Positions 1 to 5,491 of a stretch of 6,148 bases of DNA are shown piece by piece. The position numbers were made by a program, and so were the translations under genes. The stretch is from Bacteroidota bacterium (GTDB taxonomy: Bacteria > Bacteroidota > Bacteroidia > Bacteroidales > WCHB1-69), in assembly GCA_023392945.1 (NCBI GenBank), contig JAEWNB010000087.1, forward strand, positions 1-6,148, in the 5' to 3' direction. The notes below the pieces were generated by a model. That model saw only the letters and a program-made list of their open reading frames with translations. It was not told the DNA's origin and ran no database searches. Every line of letters starts with the position of its first letter. Positions within the stretch are counted from its first letter, which is position 1.

Positions 1-173
1 TCAAAGGCAGGGATAAAATGTTCGGCTTTGATTTTGTCAAATGGAGGAACGCCATAAGGAGTATCCCAGGTTTGAAAGAAAGGATTGTTTTCAGTGCTTT
101 TTTCTTTTTTCTTGCCACAACTACTTAAAAGTATAATAGTTGAAAGAAATAATAAGGTCATAATTTTTTTCAT
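1..173 (-). CDS. dcp: M3-family peptidyl-dipeptidase (Dcp-like) lipoprotein, N-terminal fragment
   Basis: The minus strand reads open from an ATG at 173 to the left edge, giving the first 57 residues. They begin MKKIMTLLFLSTIILLSSCG, a lipoprotein signal peptide: two lysines, a hydrophobic stretch and an LSSC lipobox with Cys19 as the lipidation site. A short Lys/Glu-rich linker follows, then NPFFQTWDTPYGVPPFD and KAEHFIPAF. This matches the start of mature Dcp-type M3 metallopeptidases (Asn-Pro-Phe, later Pro-x-Phe-Asp and x-x-x-x-PAF). Family members are zinc dipeptidyl carboxypeptidases that release C-terminal dipeptides; the HExxH zinc site lies far downstream, outside this window. I infer a lipid-anchored periplasmic or envelope enzyme. 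It is transcribed away from the DUF58 gene. The family call rests on about 35 mature residues, so an M3 relative such as an oligopeptidase is possible. Confidence 0.82.
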   Translation of the reverse strand, partial: MKKIMTLLFLSTIILLSSCGKKKEKSTENNPFFQTWDTPYGVPPFDKIKAEHFIPAF

Positions 174-213
174 ATTGGTTTTGTTAAATTGTTTTGTTAT
201 AACTTTAATGTTG

Positions 214-243
214 CAAAATTACTATTTTTTTGATTATTACAAA
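214..243 (-). promoter_or_regulatory. Bacteroidota-type promoter for the Dcp-like gene
   Basis: On the minus strand the bases complementary to 214-221 read TAATTTTG, an exact fit to the -7 box TAnnTTTG of Bacteroidota housekeeping promoters. The complement of 240-243 reads TTTG, the -33 box, with 18 bases between the boxes. Transcription would start near 206 and leave a leader of roughly 30 nt before the ATG at 173. Spacing and both boxes fit; no experimental support is visible. Confidence 0.6.
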
Positions 244-244
244 T

Positions 245-281
245 ACCTTTTAAAGAATGATACGACCTTTTAAAGAATGAT
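245..281. repeat. Tandem 20-bp-period direct repeat in the divergent promoter region
   Basis: The 17-mer ACCTTTTAAAGAATGAT occurs exactly at 245-261 and again at 265-281, a period of 20 bases or about two helical turns. The left copy touches the -33 box of the minus-strand Dcp-like promoter (240-243); the right copy lies about 53 bases before the TAnnTTTG box of the DUF58 gene. Same-face spacing would suit a dimeric regulator, but a simple slippage duplication explains the repeat equally well. Confidence 0.85.
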
Positions 282-333
282 TCATATTTGTAAAAATTCT
301 TGGATATAAAAATGGTAATTTGCAATTATGTTG

Positions 334-341
334 TATTTTTG
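334..341 (+). promoter_or_regulatory. Promoter -7 box for the DUF58-radC run
   Basis: TATTTTTG at 334-341 fits TAnnTTTG. No TTTG stands at the expected -33 distance; the nearest ones, at 319-322 and 287-290, are too close and too far. Transcription would begin near 348, leaving only about ten bases before the ATG at 359, so the mRNA would have a very short leader without a Shine-Dalgarno site. Confidence 0.5.
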
Positions 342-358
342 TAGCCTAAATTACGATA

Positions 359-1294
359 ATGGAATATGCTATTGATTTTACTAAGATCACCCAATACGAT
401 AATCTTGAATTTATTGCAAAACAGGTAGTCGAAGGCTTTATCACCGGAATGCATAAAAGTCCGATGCATGGTTTTTCTGTTGAATTTGCAGAACATCGAC
501 CTTATAATACCGGTGAACCTACAAAACATATTGATTGGAAGCTCTACGCCAAAACCGATAAGCTTTTCATAAAACGTTATGAAGAAGAGACTAATCTCAG
601 ATGTCATATTATCATCGACAACTCTTCTTCCATGTATTTTCCGGTCAATGATCACTATTCGCTGGCAACTCCAAATAAAATATTTTTCTCGATCTATGCT
701 GCTGCCGTTTTGATGCAGATCTTTAAAGGTCAGCGAGATGCTGTCGGATTAAGTCTCTTTTCCGATACATTAGAACTCCACACTCATGCAAGAGGTGGGG
801 AAAGTCATTTCAAAATGCTCTACCGTGAAATGGAAAAAGTGCTCCAACCTATCGGCACCGAAGTAAAGAAAAAGTCAATGGTGGTGGATACCCTGCATCT
901 TATTGCCGAACAGATTCACAGACGCTCTTTAGTGGTGATTTTTAGTGATATGTTTGAATCAGCGGAGAATAGTGAAGAGGTGATGCTGGCACTGCAACAC
1001 CTGCGACATAATAAACATGAGGTGATGCTCTTTCATACCTATCACAAAAAACTGGAATTTGATTTTGCTTTTGATAACCGACTCTATAAATTTGTTGATA
1101 TGGAATCCGGAGATGTGGTGAAACTCCATACCAATCAAATCAGAGATTACTATAAAGTTGCCATCGGGGATTATTTCAGAGAACTTTCACTCAAATGCGG
1201 ACAGTACGAAATTGATTTGATAACTGCCGATATTACTAAAGGATTTGACCAAATATTACTTCCATATCTATTGAAAAGACAAAAAACTATCTGA
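359..1294 (+). CDS. DUF58 domain protein (vWA-like, MIDAS present)
   Basis: The 311-residue product is a compact DUF58 protein. The family signature spans about residues 38-81: GFSVEFAEHRPYNTGEP, then HIDWKLYAKTDKLFIKRYEEE, with the conserved Arg-x-Tyr, Gly-Glu and Asp-Trp positions. DNSSSM at 87-92 gives an intact Asp-x-Ser-x-Ser metal-ion adhesion site (D87, S89, S91), and Asp197 in the FSDMFES segment is a plausible further acidic ligand at the end of a beta strand. No signal peptide or membrane segment is visible, so the protein is probably cytoplasmic. In many Bacteroidota, DUF58 proteins sit beside a MoxR AAA+ ATPase and Bat proteins and are thought to act with the ATPase; no moxR or bat gene adjoins this one. 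It overlaps radC by one base (TGATG), which implies translational coupling. The start at 359 is supported by the upstream promoter box. Molecular function is unknown. Confidence 0.9.
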   Translation: MEYAIDFTKITQYDNLEFIAKQVVEGFITGMHKSPMHGFSVEFAEHRPYNTGEPTKHIDWKLYAKTDKLFIKRYEEETNLRCHIIIDNSSSMYFPVNDHYSLATPNKIFFSIYAAAVLMQIFKGQRDAVGLSLFSDTLELHTHARGGESHFKMLYREMEKVLQPIGTEVKKKSMVVDTLHLIAEQIHRRSLVVIFSDMFESAENSEEVMLALQHLRHNKHEVMLFHTYHKKLEFDFAFDNRLYKFVDMESGDVVKLHTNQIRDYYKVAIGDYFRELSLKCGQYEIDLITADITKGFDQILLPYLLKRQKTI

Positions 1295-1998
1295 TGAAAA
1301 GTACTCATTTTCCTGAAAAACTCAAGATTTCCAACTTGAGTGATGCGGATCGGCCCCGCGAAAAATATCTCTCTAAAGGTCCTAACTCATTGTCTGATGC
1401 TGAATTAATTGCGATTCTTCTTCGTACGGGTTCCGGCAATGAATCTGTTATTGATCTGTCTAAACGATTGTTGATGAATTGCGACAATAGCCTGCATAAT
1501 CTTGCCAATATGTCTTTAACCGATTTAATGAAGATACACGGCATTGGAGAGGTGAAAGCGATTACGATTAAAGCTGCTTTTGATCTTGGATCGCGCAAAA
1601 GAGTTGAGACCGTTACTAAACAGAAAAAAATTAAATCTACTACTGATTTGGTGGAACTGATGCAAGACAAAATTGCCAATATCCCGCATGAAGAGTTCTG
1701 GGCCGTTTTTGTGAGCCAGAGTTCTGCCATTCTGGGAATGGATATTATTGGCAAAGGAGGCTTAACCTCCACTTCCGTTGATGTGAGAATGATCATGAAA
1801 AGAGCCCTCGAGTTAAGAGCTACGGGAATTCTGCTGTGCCATAATCATCCCTCAGGAAATGTAAAACCAAGCAGCCAGGATATTGCCATCACCACTCAAA
1901 TTAATGATGCCGCCACTTTGCTAAATATTACGATTTTAGACCATCTGATTTTGAATAATGATAATTTTTTCAGTTTTAACGCTGAAGGAATGATTTAA
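1294..1998 (+). CDS. radC: RadC family JAB/MPN-domain protein
   Basis: This is a full-length RadC (UPF0758) protein of 234 residues, close to the usual length. The N-terminal part carries RPREKYLSKGPNSLSDAELI (20-39), typical of the family, and a helix-hairpin-helix DNA-binding motif around IHGIGEVKA (81-89). The C-terminal part is the JAMM-type metal-binding domain: a Glu at 133-134, then HNHPSGNVKPSSQD (183-196), giving His-x-His-x10-Asp with H183, H185 and D196. The fold suggests a zinc-dependent hydrolase that acts on or near DNA. The old role in DNA repair is doubtful, because the original E. coli radC mutation was reassigned to another gene; many relatives lie in mobile elements. Here it is in a core-like setting, starting at the last base of the DUF58 stop codon with no Shine-Dalgarno of its own. 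That makes re-initiation by ribosomes finishing DUF58 likely. Confidence 0.96.
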   Translation: MKSTHFPEKLKISNLSDADRPREKYLSKGPNSLSDAELIAILLRTGSGNESVIDLSKRLLMNCDNSLHNLANMSLTDLMKIHGIGEVKAITIKAAFDLGSRKRVETVTKQKKIKSTTDLVELMQDKIANIPHEEFWAVFVSQSSAILGMDIIGKGGLTSTSVDVRMIMKRALELRATGILLCHNHPSGNVKPSSQDIAITTQINDAATLLNITILDHLILNNDNFFSFNAEGMI

Positions 1999-2017
1999 AT
2001 AGTCCACTTTTTCGCAA

Positions 2018-2572
2018 ATGAACAGCACTGACGATATTTCAATCCAAAAAAAGCAAATCCGCGAGTTGATAAAACAACGCAAATTGCAACAATCCCAATC
2101 GCAAAGGATGGAACAGTCGGCTGCGGTTTTACATAAATTGGAAAATCTTGAAGTTTTTAAAAGATCCACTCTCCTATTCGCCTATTGGTCCATGCATGAT
2201 GAGATTTTCACCCATGATTTTATTGAAAAATGGCATCCCCATAAGAAAATAGTATTGCCCTGCACCGTTGGAAATGAAATGGTCCTGAAAACTTTTTGGG
2301 GAAAAGAGAATATGGTTCTCAACAAACAGTTCGGAATTTATGAACCTGATTCCCCGATTTTCACCGATATTGACTCCATTCATCTTGCTCTTGTTCCCGG
2401 AGTGGCTTTTGATGCTTCCAATAACCGACTTGGACGGGGAAAAGCTTTCTATGATAAGTTTCTCGTCAAAACGAATGCTTACAAAATCGGGCTTTGTTTT
2501 GACTTCCAATATTTGGAAAAAGTTCCCGTTGATTCCAATGATATTAAAATGGATATCATCATCCATCCCTAA
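2018..2572 (+). CDS. 5-formyltetrahydrofolate cyclo-ligase
   Basis: The 184-residue product fits 5-formyltetrahydrofolate cyclo-ligase (methenyltetrahydrofolate synthetase), which uses ATP to turn 5-formyl-THF into 5,10-methenyl-THF and so returns stored folate to the one-carbon pool. Seen in the sequence: the basic N-terminal helix KKQIRELIKQRK (11-22) of the nucleotide-binding part, FGIYEP at 105-110, and the signature VPGVAFDASNNRLGRGKAFY at 126-145 followed by Asp146. The signature contains the Arg, the Gly-x-Gly loop and the Tyr-Asp of the ATP/folate pocket. Length is normal for the family and the enzyme should be cytosolic. The start at 2018 lies 19 bases after the radC stop and puts the first helix at the expected distance. 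Co-transcription with DUF58 and radC is likely, since no terminator or clear promoter lies between them. Confidence 0.93.
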   Translation: MNSTDDISIQKKQIRELIKQRKLQQSQSQRMEQSAAVLHKLENLEVFKRSTLLFAYWSMHDEIFTHDFIEKWHPHKKIVLPCTVGNEMVLKTFWGKENMVLNKQFGIYEPDSPIFTDIDSIHLALVPGVAFDASNNRLGRGKAFYDKFLVKTNAYKIGLCFDFQYLEKVPVDSNDIKMDIIIHP

Positions 2573-2581
2573 TCAATTTCT

Positions 2582-2630
2582 GACATTTTGTCTTATTTTA
2601 TTTACAAAAAGCGACATTTTGTCTTATTTT
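2582..2630. repeat. Two 18-bp direct repeats with palindromic core, candidate activator sites for hsp20
   Basis: GACATTTTGTCTTATTTT occurs exactly at 2582-2599 and 2613-2630, a period of 31 bases (about three helical turns). Each copy begins with the palindrome GACA-TTT-TGTC. A third partial copy, CTTATTTT, is at 2633-2640. The palindromes centre about 96 and 65 bases before the start expected from the sigma-54-like promoter at 2656-2671. That is a workable place for an enhancer-binding activator; the role is inferred. Confidence 0.85.
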
Positions 2631-2655
2631 TCCTTATTTTTTTATTTTTTGGTCG

Positions 2656-2671
2656 TTGGTACACAATTTGT
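2656..2671 (+). promoter_or_regulatory. Sigma-54-like promoter of hsp20
   Basis: TTGGTAC at 2656-2662, five bases, then TTGT at 2668-2671 matches the -24/-12 layout TGGCAC-N5-TTGC with the exact five-base gap. The deviations are TAC for CAC and GT for GC at the -12 element. No TAnnTTTG box fits between here and the gene. Transcription would start near 2683, leaving an A-rich leader of about 48 nt. The paired palindromes upstream strengthen the call. Confidence 0.5.
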
Positions 2672-2719
2672 TTTAGTATAACTGAAAAACAAAAAAAATA
2701 AAAATAAACATATTAAAAA

Positions 2720-2725
2720 AGGAGG
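2720..2725 (+). promoter_or_regulatory. Strong Shine-Dalgarno site of hsp20
   Basis: AGGAGG ends five bases before the ATG at 2731. This is a perfect anti-16S match in a window whose other genes have weak or no such site. It fixes the hsp20 start at 2731 rather than the later in-frame ATGs at 2740 and 2752. Confidence 0.85.
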
Positions 2726-2730
2726 ATATC

Positions 2731-3174
2731 ATGAACTTAATGAAACGAAACATGAGCTGCTCACCAAGGTATTACAATTACTTTGATGATTTATTTGGAA
2801 CCAATTTACCGGATCTCTTTTTCAGCGATTCGCCAACCAGACAAACAATGCCATCGGTAAATATTTGTGAACACGAAAAAGAGTTTACGTTAGAATTGGC
2901 TGCACCGGGCTACAGTAAGGATAATTTCAAAATCAACCTCTCCGACAATATGCTGACCATTAAAGCAGATAGTAAGGATGAGAAAAAGGAAGAGGATAAA
3001 AAGTATTCCCATAGAGAATATTTCTACTCTTCATTTGAAAGAAGATTTACTTTGCCGGACAACATCGACTTAAAAAAGATTGATGCCAAATACGATGAGG
3101 GTATTTTACATATCCATCTGCCGAAAAAAGAGGTTGACAAAGAGGAAATTTCATCTGAAATTGTAATTAAATAA
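2731..3174 (+). CDS. Small heat-shock protein, Hsp20/alpha-crystallin family
   Basis: The 147-residue product is a typical bacterial small heat-shock protein, an ATP-independent holdase that keeps unfolding proteins soluble for later refolding by the DnaK and ClpB systems. The variable N-terminal arm (1-40) is aromatic and includes YYNYFDDLFG. The alpha-crystallin domain runs from about PSVNI (41) to LPKKE (130-134), with ELAAPGYSKDNF, a charged Lys/Glu loop at 79-92 and the hallmark AKYDEGILHIHLPK (A119 to K132; A-x4-G-I-L). The C-terminal tail ends in EIVIK, giving the I-x-I motif (144-146) used in oligomer assembly. All diagnostic parts are intact. The gene stands alone: a sigma-54-like promoter and paired repeats precede it, a strong Shine-Dalgarno sets its start, and an intrinsic terminator follows. 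This arrangement fits a separately induced stress gene. Confidence 0.96.
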   Translation: MNLMKRNMSCSPRYYNYFDDLFGTNLPDLFFSDSPTRQTMPSVNICEHEKEFTLELAAPGYSKDNFKINLSDNMLTIKADSKDEKKEEDKKYSHREYFYSSFERRFTLPDNIDLKKIDAKYDEGILHIHLPKKEVDKEEISSEIVIK

Positions 3175-3200
3175 AAGAGCTTTTCATTTTGTTTGATTTG

Positions 3201-3237
3201 AGGAGAGGATGTTCATAAAGGCATTCTCTCTTTTTTT
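3201..3237 (+). terminator. Rho-independent terminator after hsp20
   Basis: GAGAGGATG at 3203-3211 pairs with CATTCTCTC at 3222-3230: nine pairs, one a G-T wobble, round a ten-base loop. Seven T follow at 3231-3237. It lies 28 bases after the hsp20 stop, isolates the stress gene from what follows, and marks the change to the more AT-rich right half. Confidence 0.88.
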
Positions 3238-3280
3238 ATTGTAAAAAAAAAATAATAATAATACTATTTAAAAAAAAATG

Positions 3281-3288
3281 TATTTTTG
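3281..3288 (+). promoter_or_regulatory. Promoter -7 box before the antiterminator gene
   Basis: TATTTTTG fits TAnnTTTG. The expected -33 position falls in a run of A and T without TTTG. A start near 3295 would leave a leader of about 58 nt before the ATG at 3353. The surrounding 3241-3330 is almost wholly A and T, so a chance match is possible. Confidence 0.45.
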
Positions 3289-3352
3289 AATCTGATTTTT
3301 ATATCAATAATTATTTTAGTAAACCCGCAATATTCAGAGGAATAAGTATGTT

Positions 3353-3883
3353 ATGAAGGATATTTTATCTCAAAATATTACAAAAGAGGAAGAAAACTGG
3401 TATGTTTTGACGACAAAACCAAAACATGAAAAAAAGGTTTGCTATGGTTTAACTAATTTAAATATACTAAATTACCTACCTCTTCACAAGCAACAAAGGA
3501 TTTGGCACGATAGAAAAAAATGGGTTGAGACAGTCCTCTTTCCTTCTTATATTTTTATTAAAATTGACAAAAAAAGTAAAAACAAGGTATTTGAAATTGA
3601 TGGAATTGTTAAATATATCTCAACTGCAGGAAAAGCAGCCATTTTAAAAGAAGAAGAAATTGAAAGAATAAAAAGGCTCAGCAGTTATCTTGGAGAGATT
3701 GAAATTGCAAAAAGCAATATAGAAATTGGCGAAGAAGTTGAAATTATAGCAGGGCATTTCAAAGGCATCAGAGGAAAAGTTGTCTCAATCAGAGGCAAAT
3801 ACAAACTCAGCATAGCAATTCCCGCAATAGGAAGTTGTGCCAAAATAGAAATTGACAAAGAGCAGATTCAGAAAGCAATGTAA
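3353..3883 (+). CDS. UpxY-type NusG-like transcription antiterminator
   Basis: The 176-residue product has the two-domain build of NusG paralogues. The NGN domain covers about residues 14-105: NWYVLTTKPKHEKKV (15-29), then LPLHKQQRIWHDRKKW and ETVLFPSYIFIKI, the usual polymerase-binding face. The KOW domain is near 125-172, with GEEVEIIAGHFKGIRGKVV and a closing beta strand AKIEID. In Bacteroides, UpxY proteins are encoded at the head of capsule or other long operons and let RNA polymerase pass early termination signals of their own operon. No polysaccharide gene follows here; the next gene is a recombinase. AGAGG at 3336-3340 is a modest Shine-Dalgarno, better spaced for a two-codon ORF (ATG TTA TGA, 3348-3356) whose stop overlaps this start as ATGA. 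The gene is more AT-rich than those to its left, consistent with transfer. The family is clear; the operon it serves is not. Confidence 0.92.
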   Translation: MKDILSQNITKEEENWYVLTTKPKHEKKVCYGLTNLNILNYLPLHKQQRIWHDRKKWVETVLFPSYIFIKIDKKSKNKVFEIDGIVKYISTAGKAAILKEEEIERIKRLSSYLGEIEIAKSNIEIGEEVEIIAGHFKGIRGKVVSIRGKYKLSIAIPAIGSCAKIEIDKEQIQKAM

Positions 3884-3918
3884 AGAGCCTCAAAGCATTG
3901 CTCCTATTCCTGAATCTC

Positions 3919-3953
3919 CCGTTGTTAGCAACAGCCATTGTTACTAACAACGG
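3919..3953. repeat. Strong hairpin between antiterminator and recombinase genes
   Basis: CCGTTGTTAGCAACA (3919-3933) is the inverted complement of TGTTACTAACAACGG (3939-3953) except for one C/A mismatch, leaving a five-base loop GCCAT. No T-run follows on either strand, so it is not a standard intrinsic terminator. A 23-base purine stretch containing six G in a row (3963-3985) lies just after it. Possible roles are an RNA signal in the transcript leaving the antiterminator gene, a pause site, or a folded recombination site; the sequence does not decide. Confidence 0.85.
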
Positions 3954-4023
3954 CGAAGCCGTGGAAAAAGGGGGGAAAAAGAGGATTAAATGGACTAATT
4001 ATAACTCAAAAAAGATGAACTTA

Positions 4024-4068
4024 ACTAATATAAATTTCCAAACTCATGTTACTAATTCAAATTTCAAA
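4024..4068 (+). repeat. Imperfect 27-bp-period duplication over the recombinase start
   Basis: ACTAATATAAATTTCCAAA (4024-4042) and ACTAATTCAAATTTCAAA (4051-4068) are near copies in direct orientation. The start codon of the recombinase (4046) lies between them. It looks like a degraded tandem duplication and may have changed the original translation start. Confidence 0.55.
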
Positions 4069-5401
4069 GATCTTTCTTCACAATGAATGGAAAATCGGGA
4101 TAAAATCAGAATATGATCAAATCATTATTTCAAAGATAAAACAACTACCTGATGCTCGTTGGAGTAATTCGTTGAAGATATGGCATATACCATATACGAA
4201 TGAATCATACATAAATTTAAAAGGTCAGTTTAAAGACTCAGAAATTGAAATTAAATATAAAAATGACGAAACATTTATTTCAAAAGATGTTACTATTTCA
4301 ATTATTGGGAAGCAAATTTATATACAAATTCCCAAAAACAAGGCAGACATTCAATTTATAAGAACTTTTAAATATGTTAGATGGGAAAAGATAGAATTTC
4401 GATGGGTTATCCCAAATAGAGATCAAAATTTAAATCTATTAAAAAATTATTTTAAAGATCGAATAAACAAAATTGAAGAGGTTCCGTTTGTTAGAACTAG
4501 CAAAACCATATTTCAAAAGCCAATACAACCGATTGAAAATTTACCCGTTTTAGATCAACAGAAAATAGAAGAGATAAAAGTATTTCAATTATGGATGGAA
4601 CACAAAAGATATAGTAAATCAACTATAGATACATACATAAACACGATAAATACATTTTTAAGGTTTATAATGCCAAAATCAACGGATGAGATAACTAATG
4701 ATGATATGGTTTTATTTGTAAATCAGTATATGATTCCTAAGAAATTGAGTCTCTCATACCAGAACCAGGCAGTAAATGCAGCGCGACTATTTTTCAAAAC
4801 GATAGTAGGATCTAAAGTTATCACAGAGCAAATTGAGCGTCCAAGAAGGGAGCATAAACTACCCAATGTATTAAGTAAAGAAGAAGTAAAGTTATTGTTA
4901 GAGAAGACCGTTAACATCAAACATAAAACGATGTTAAGTTTGATATATGCTTGTGGGTTAAGACGGAGTGAGTTGATCAATTTAAAGCCAGAGCATGTAA
5001 ATTCTGAACGTCATTTGTTATTAATCATCAATGCCAAAGGGAAAAAGGATCGGGTGATTCCGATATCTGACAAAGTTATAGAAATGTTGCGGGAATATTA
5101 TAAGTTATACAAGCCCAGGGTTTGGTTATTTGAAGGACAAAATTCCGGAGAACAATATAGCGAAACCAGTTTACAAAAGGTGTTAAAAAATGGAATTGAG
5201 GCAGCAAAAATCAGAAAACCGGTTACATTACATTGGTTACGACACAGTTATGCGACACATTTATTAGAGGCGGGTACAGATTTGCGTTATATACAAGAGT
5301 TATTAGGGCATAAAAGCAGCAAAACGACTGAGATATACACCCATGTAACAGAATCCGGTTTATTAAAAGTCAAATCTCCATTTGATGATGTAACCTTTTA
5401 A
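4046..5401 (+). CDS. Tyrosine recombinase/integrase with N-terminal HARP-like repeats, integron-integrase-like C-terminus
   Basis: The 451-residue product is a tyrosine recombinase with an extra N-terminal region. Residues about 15-61 (WKIGIKSEYDQ ... LPDARWSNSLKIWHIPY) and 90-136 (IYIQIPKN ... YVRWEKIEFRWVIP) look like two copies of one module, strand-helix-[A/V]RW-x5-8-W-x-[I/V]P, which resembles the HARP fold. A core-binding SAM-like domain follows (about 174-253), then a catalytic domain with every active-site residue: R306 in GLRRSEL, K331, H396 and R399 in HWLRHSYATHLL, H422 in LLGHKSS and nucleophile Y431 in YTHV. The end, GLLKVKSPFDD, resembles the C-terminus of IntI proteins, but the extra IntI segment between the catalytic Lys and the HxxR box is not seen. 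It should cut and rejoin DNA in a mobile element or array. The in-frame stop at 4031 makes 4046 the first ATG; ribosome-binding support is poor. Confidence 0.9.
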   Translation: MLLIQISKIFLHNEWKIGIKSEYDQIIISKIKQLPDARWSNSLKIWHIPYTNESYINLKGQFKDSEIEIKYKNDETFISKDVTISIIGKQIYIQIPKNKADIQFIRTFKYVRWEKIEFRWVIPNRDQNLNLLKNYFKDRINKIEEVPFVRTSKTIFQKPIQPIENLPVLDQQKIEEIKVFQLWMEHKRYSKSTIDTYINTINTFLRFIMPKSTDEITNDDMVLFVNQYMIPKKLSLSYQNQAVNAARLFFKTIVGSKVITEQIERPRREHKLPNVLSKEEVKLLLEKTVNIKHKTMLSLIYACGLRRSELINLKPEHVNSERHLLLIINAKGKKDRVIPISDKVIEMLREYYKLYKPRVWLFEGQNSGEQYSETSLQKVLKNGIEAAKIRKPVTLHWLRHSYATHLLEAGTDLRYIQELLGHKSSKTTEIYTHVTESGLLKVKSPFDDVTF

Positions 5402-5470
5402 GGAATTGGAATCGTCATTTAGAATATTGAGAATATATATTTATAAAGCTCCCCTTAAACAAAAAAGTTA

Positions 5471-5478
5471 TATATTTG
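5471..5478 (+). promoter_or_regulatory. Promoter -7 box before the nuclease-family gene
   Basis: TATATTTG is an exact TAnnTTTG match 70 bases after the recombinase stop. No clear TTTG is seen at the -33 distance. Transcription would start near 5485 and run through both CACC...GGTG repeats to the ORF at 5631, a leader of about 145 nt. In an integron-like reading this would be the cassette promoter; that is inference. Confidence 0.45.
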
Positions 5479-5491
5479 CTAAAAAAATAAT

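Noticed and set aside
85..273. Plus-strand 62-residue ORF, hydrophobic
   Set aside because: It lies antisense to the Dcp-like signal peptide and its promoter; its hydrophobic look comes from T-rich sequence opposite A-rich codons.
1305..1796. Minus-strand ORF of 163 residues inside radC
   Set aside because: It is a shadow of radC, whose helix-hairpin-helix and JAMM motifs are intact on the plus strand. The same reasoning applies to the minus-strand ORFs at 326-655, 1936-2169, 2174-2566, 4723-4980 and 5468-5689.
2340..2681. Plus-strand ORF of 113 residues with a hydrophobic end
   Set aside because: It overlaps the folate cyclo-ligase in another frame, and its tail covers the T-rich hsp20 regulatory region; it matches no family I recognise.
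3919..3953. Hairpin read as an intrinsic terminator or a classical attC site
   Set aside because: No T-run follows on either strand. The arms do not contain the RYYYAAC and GTTRRRY cores in the required places, and the stem is too short and too perfect for a standard attC.
3898..4086. Plus-strand 62-residue ORF between antiterminator and recombinase
   Set aside because: It needs a TTG start, runs through the hairpin and purine tract, and ends out of frame inside the recombinase; low-complexity composition, no recognisable domain.
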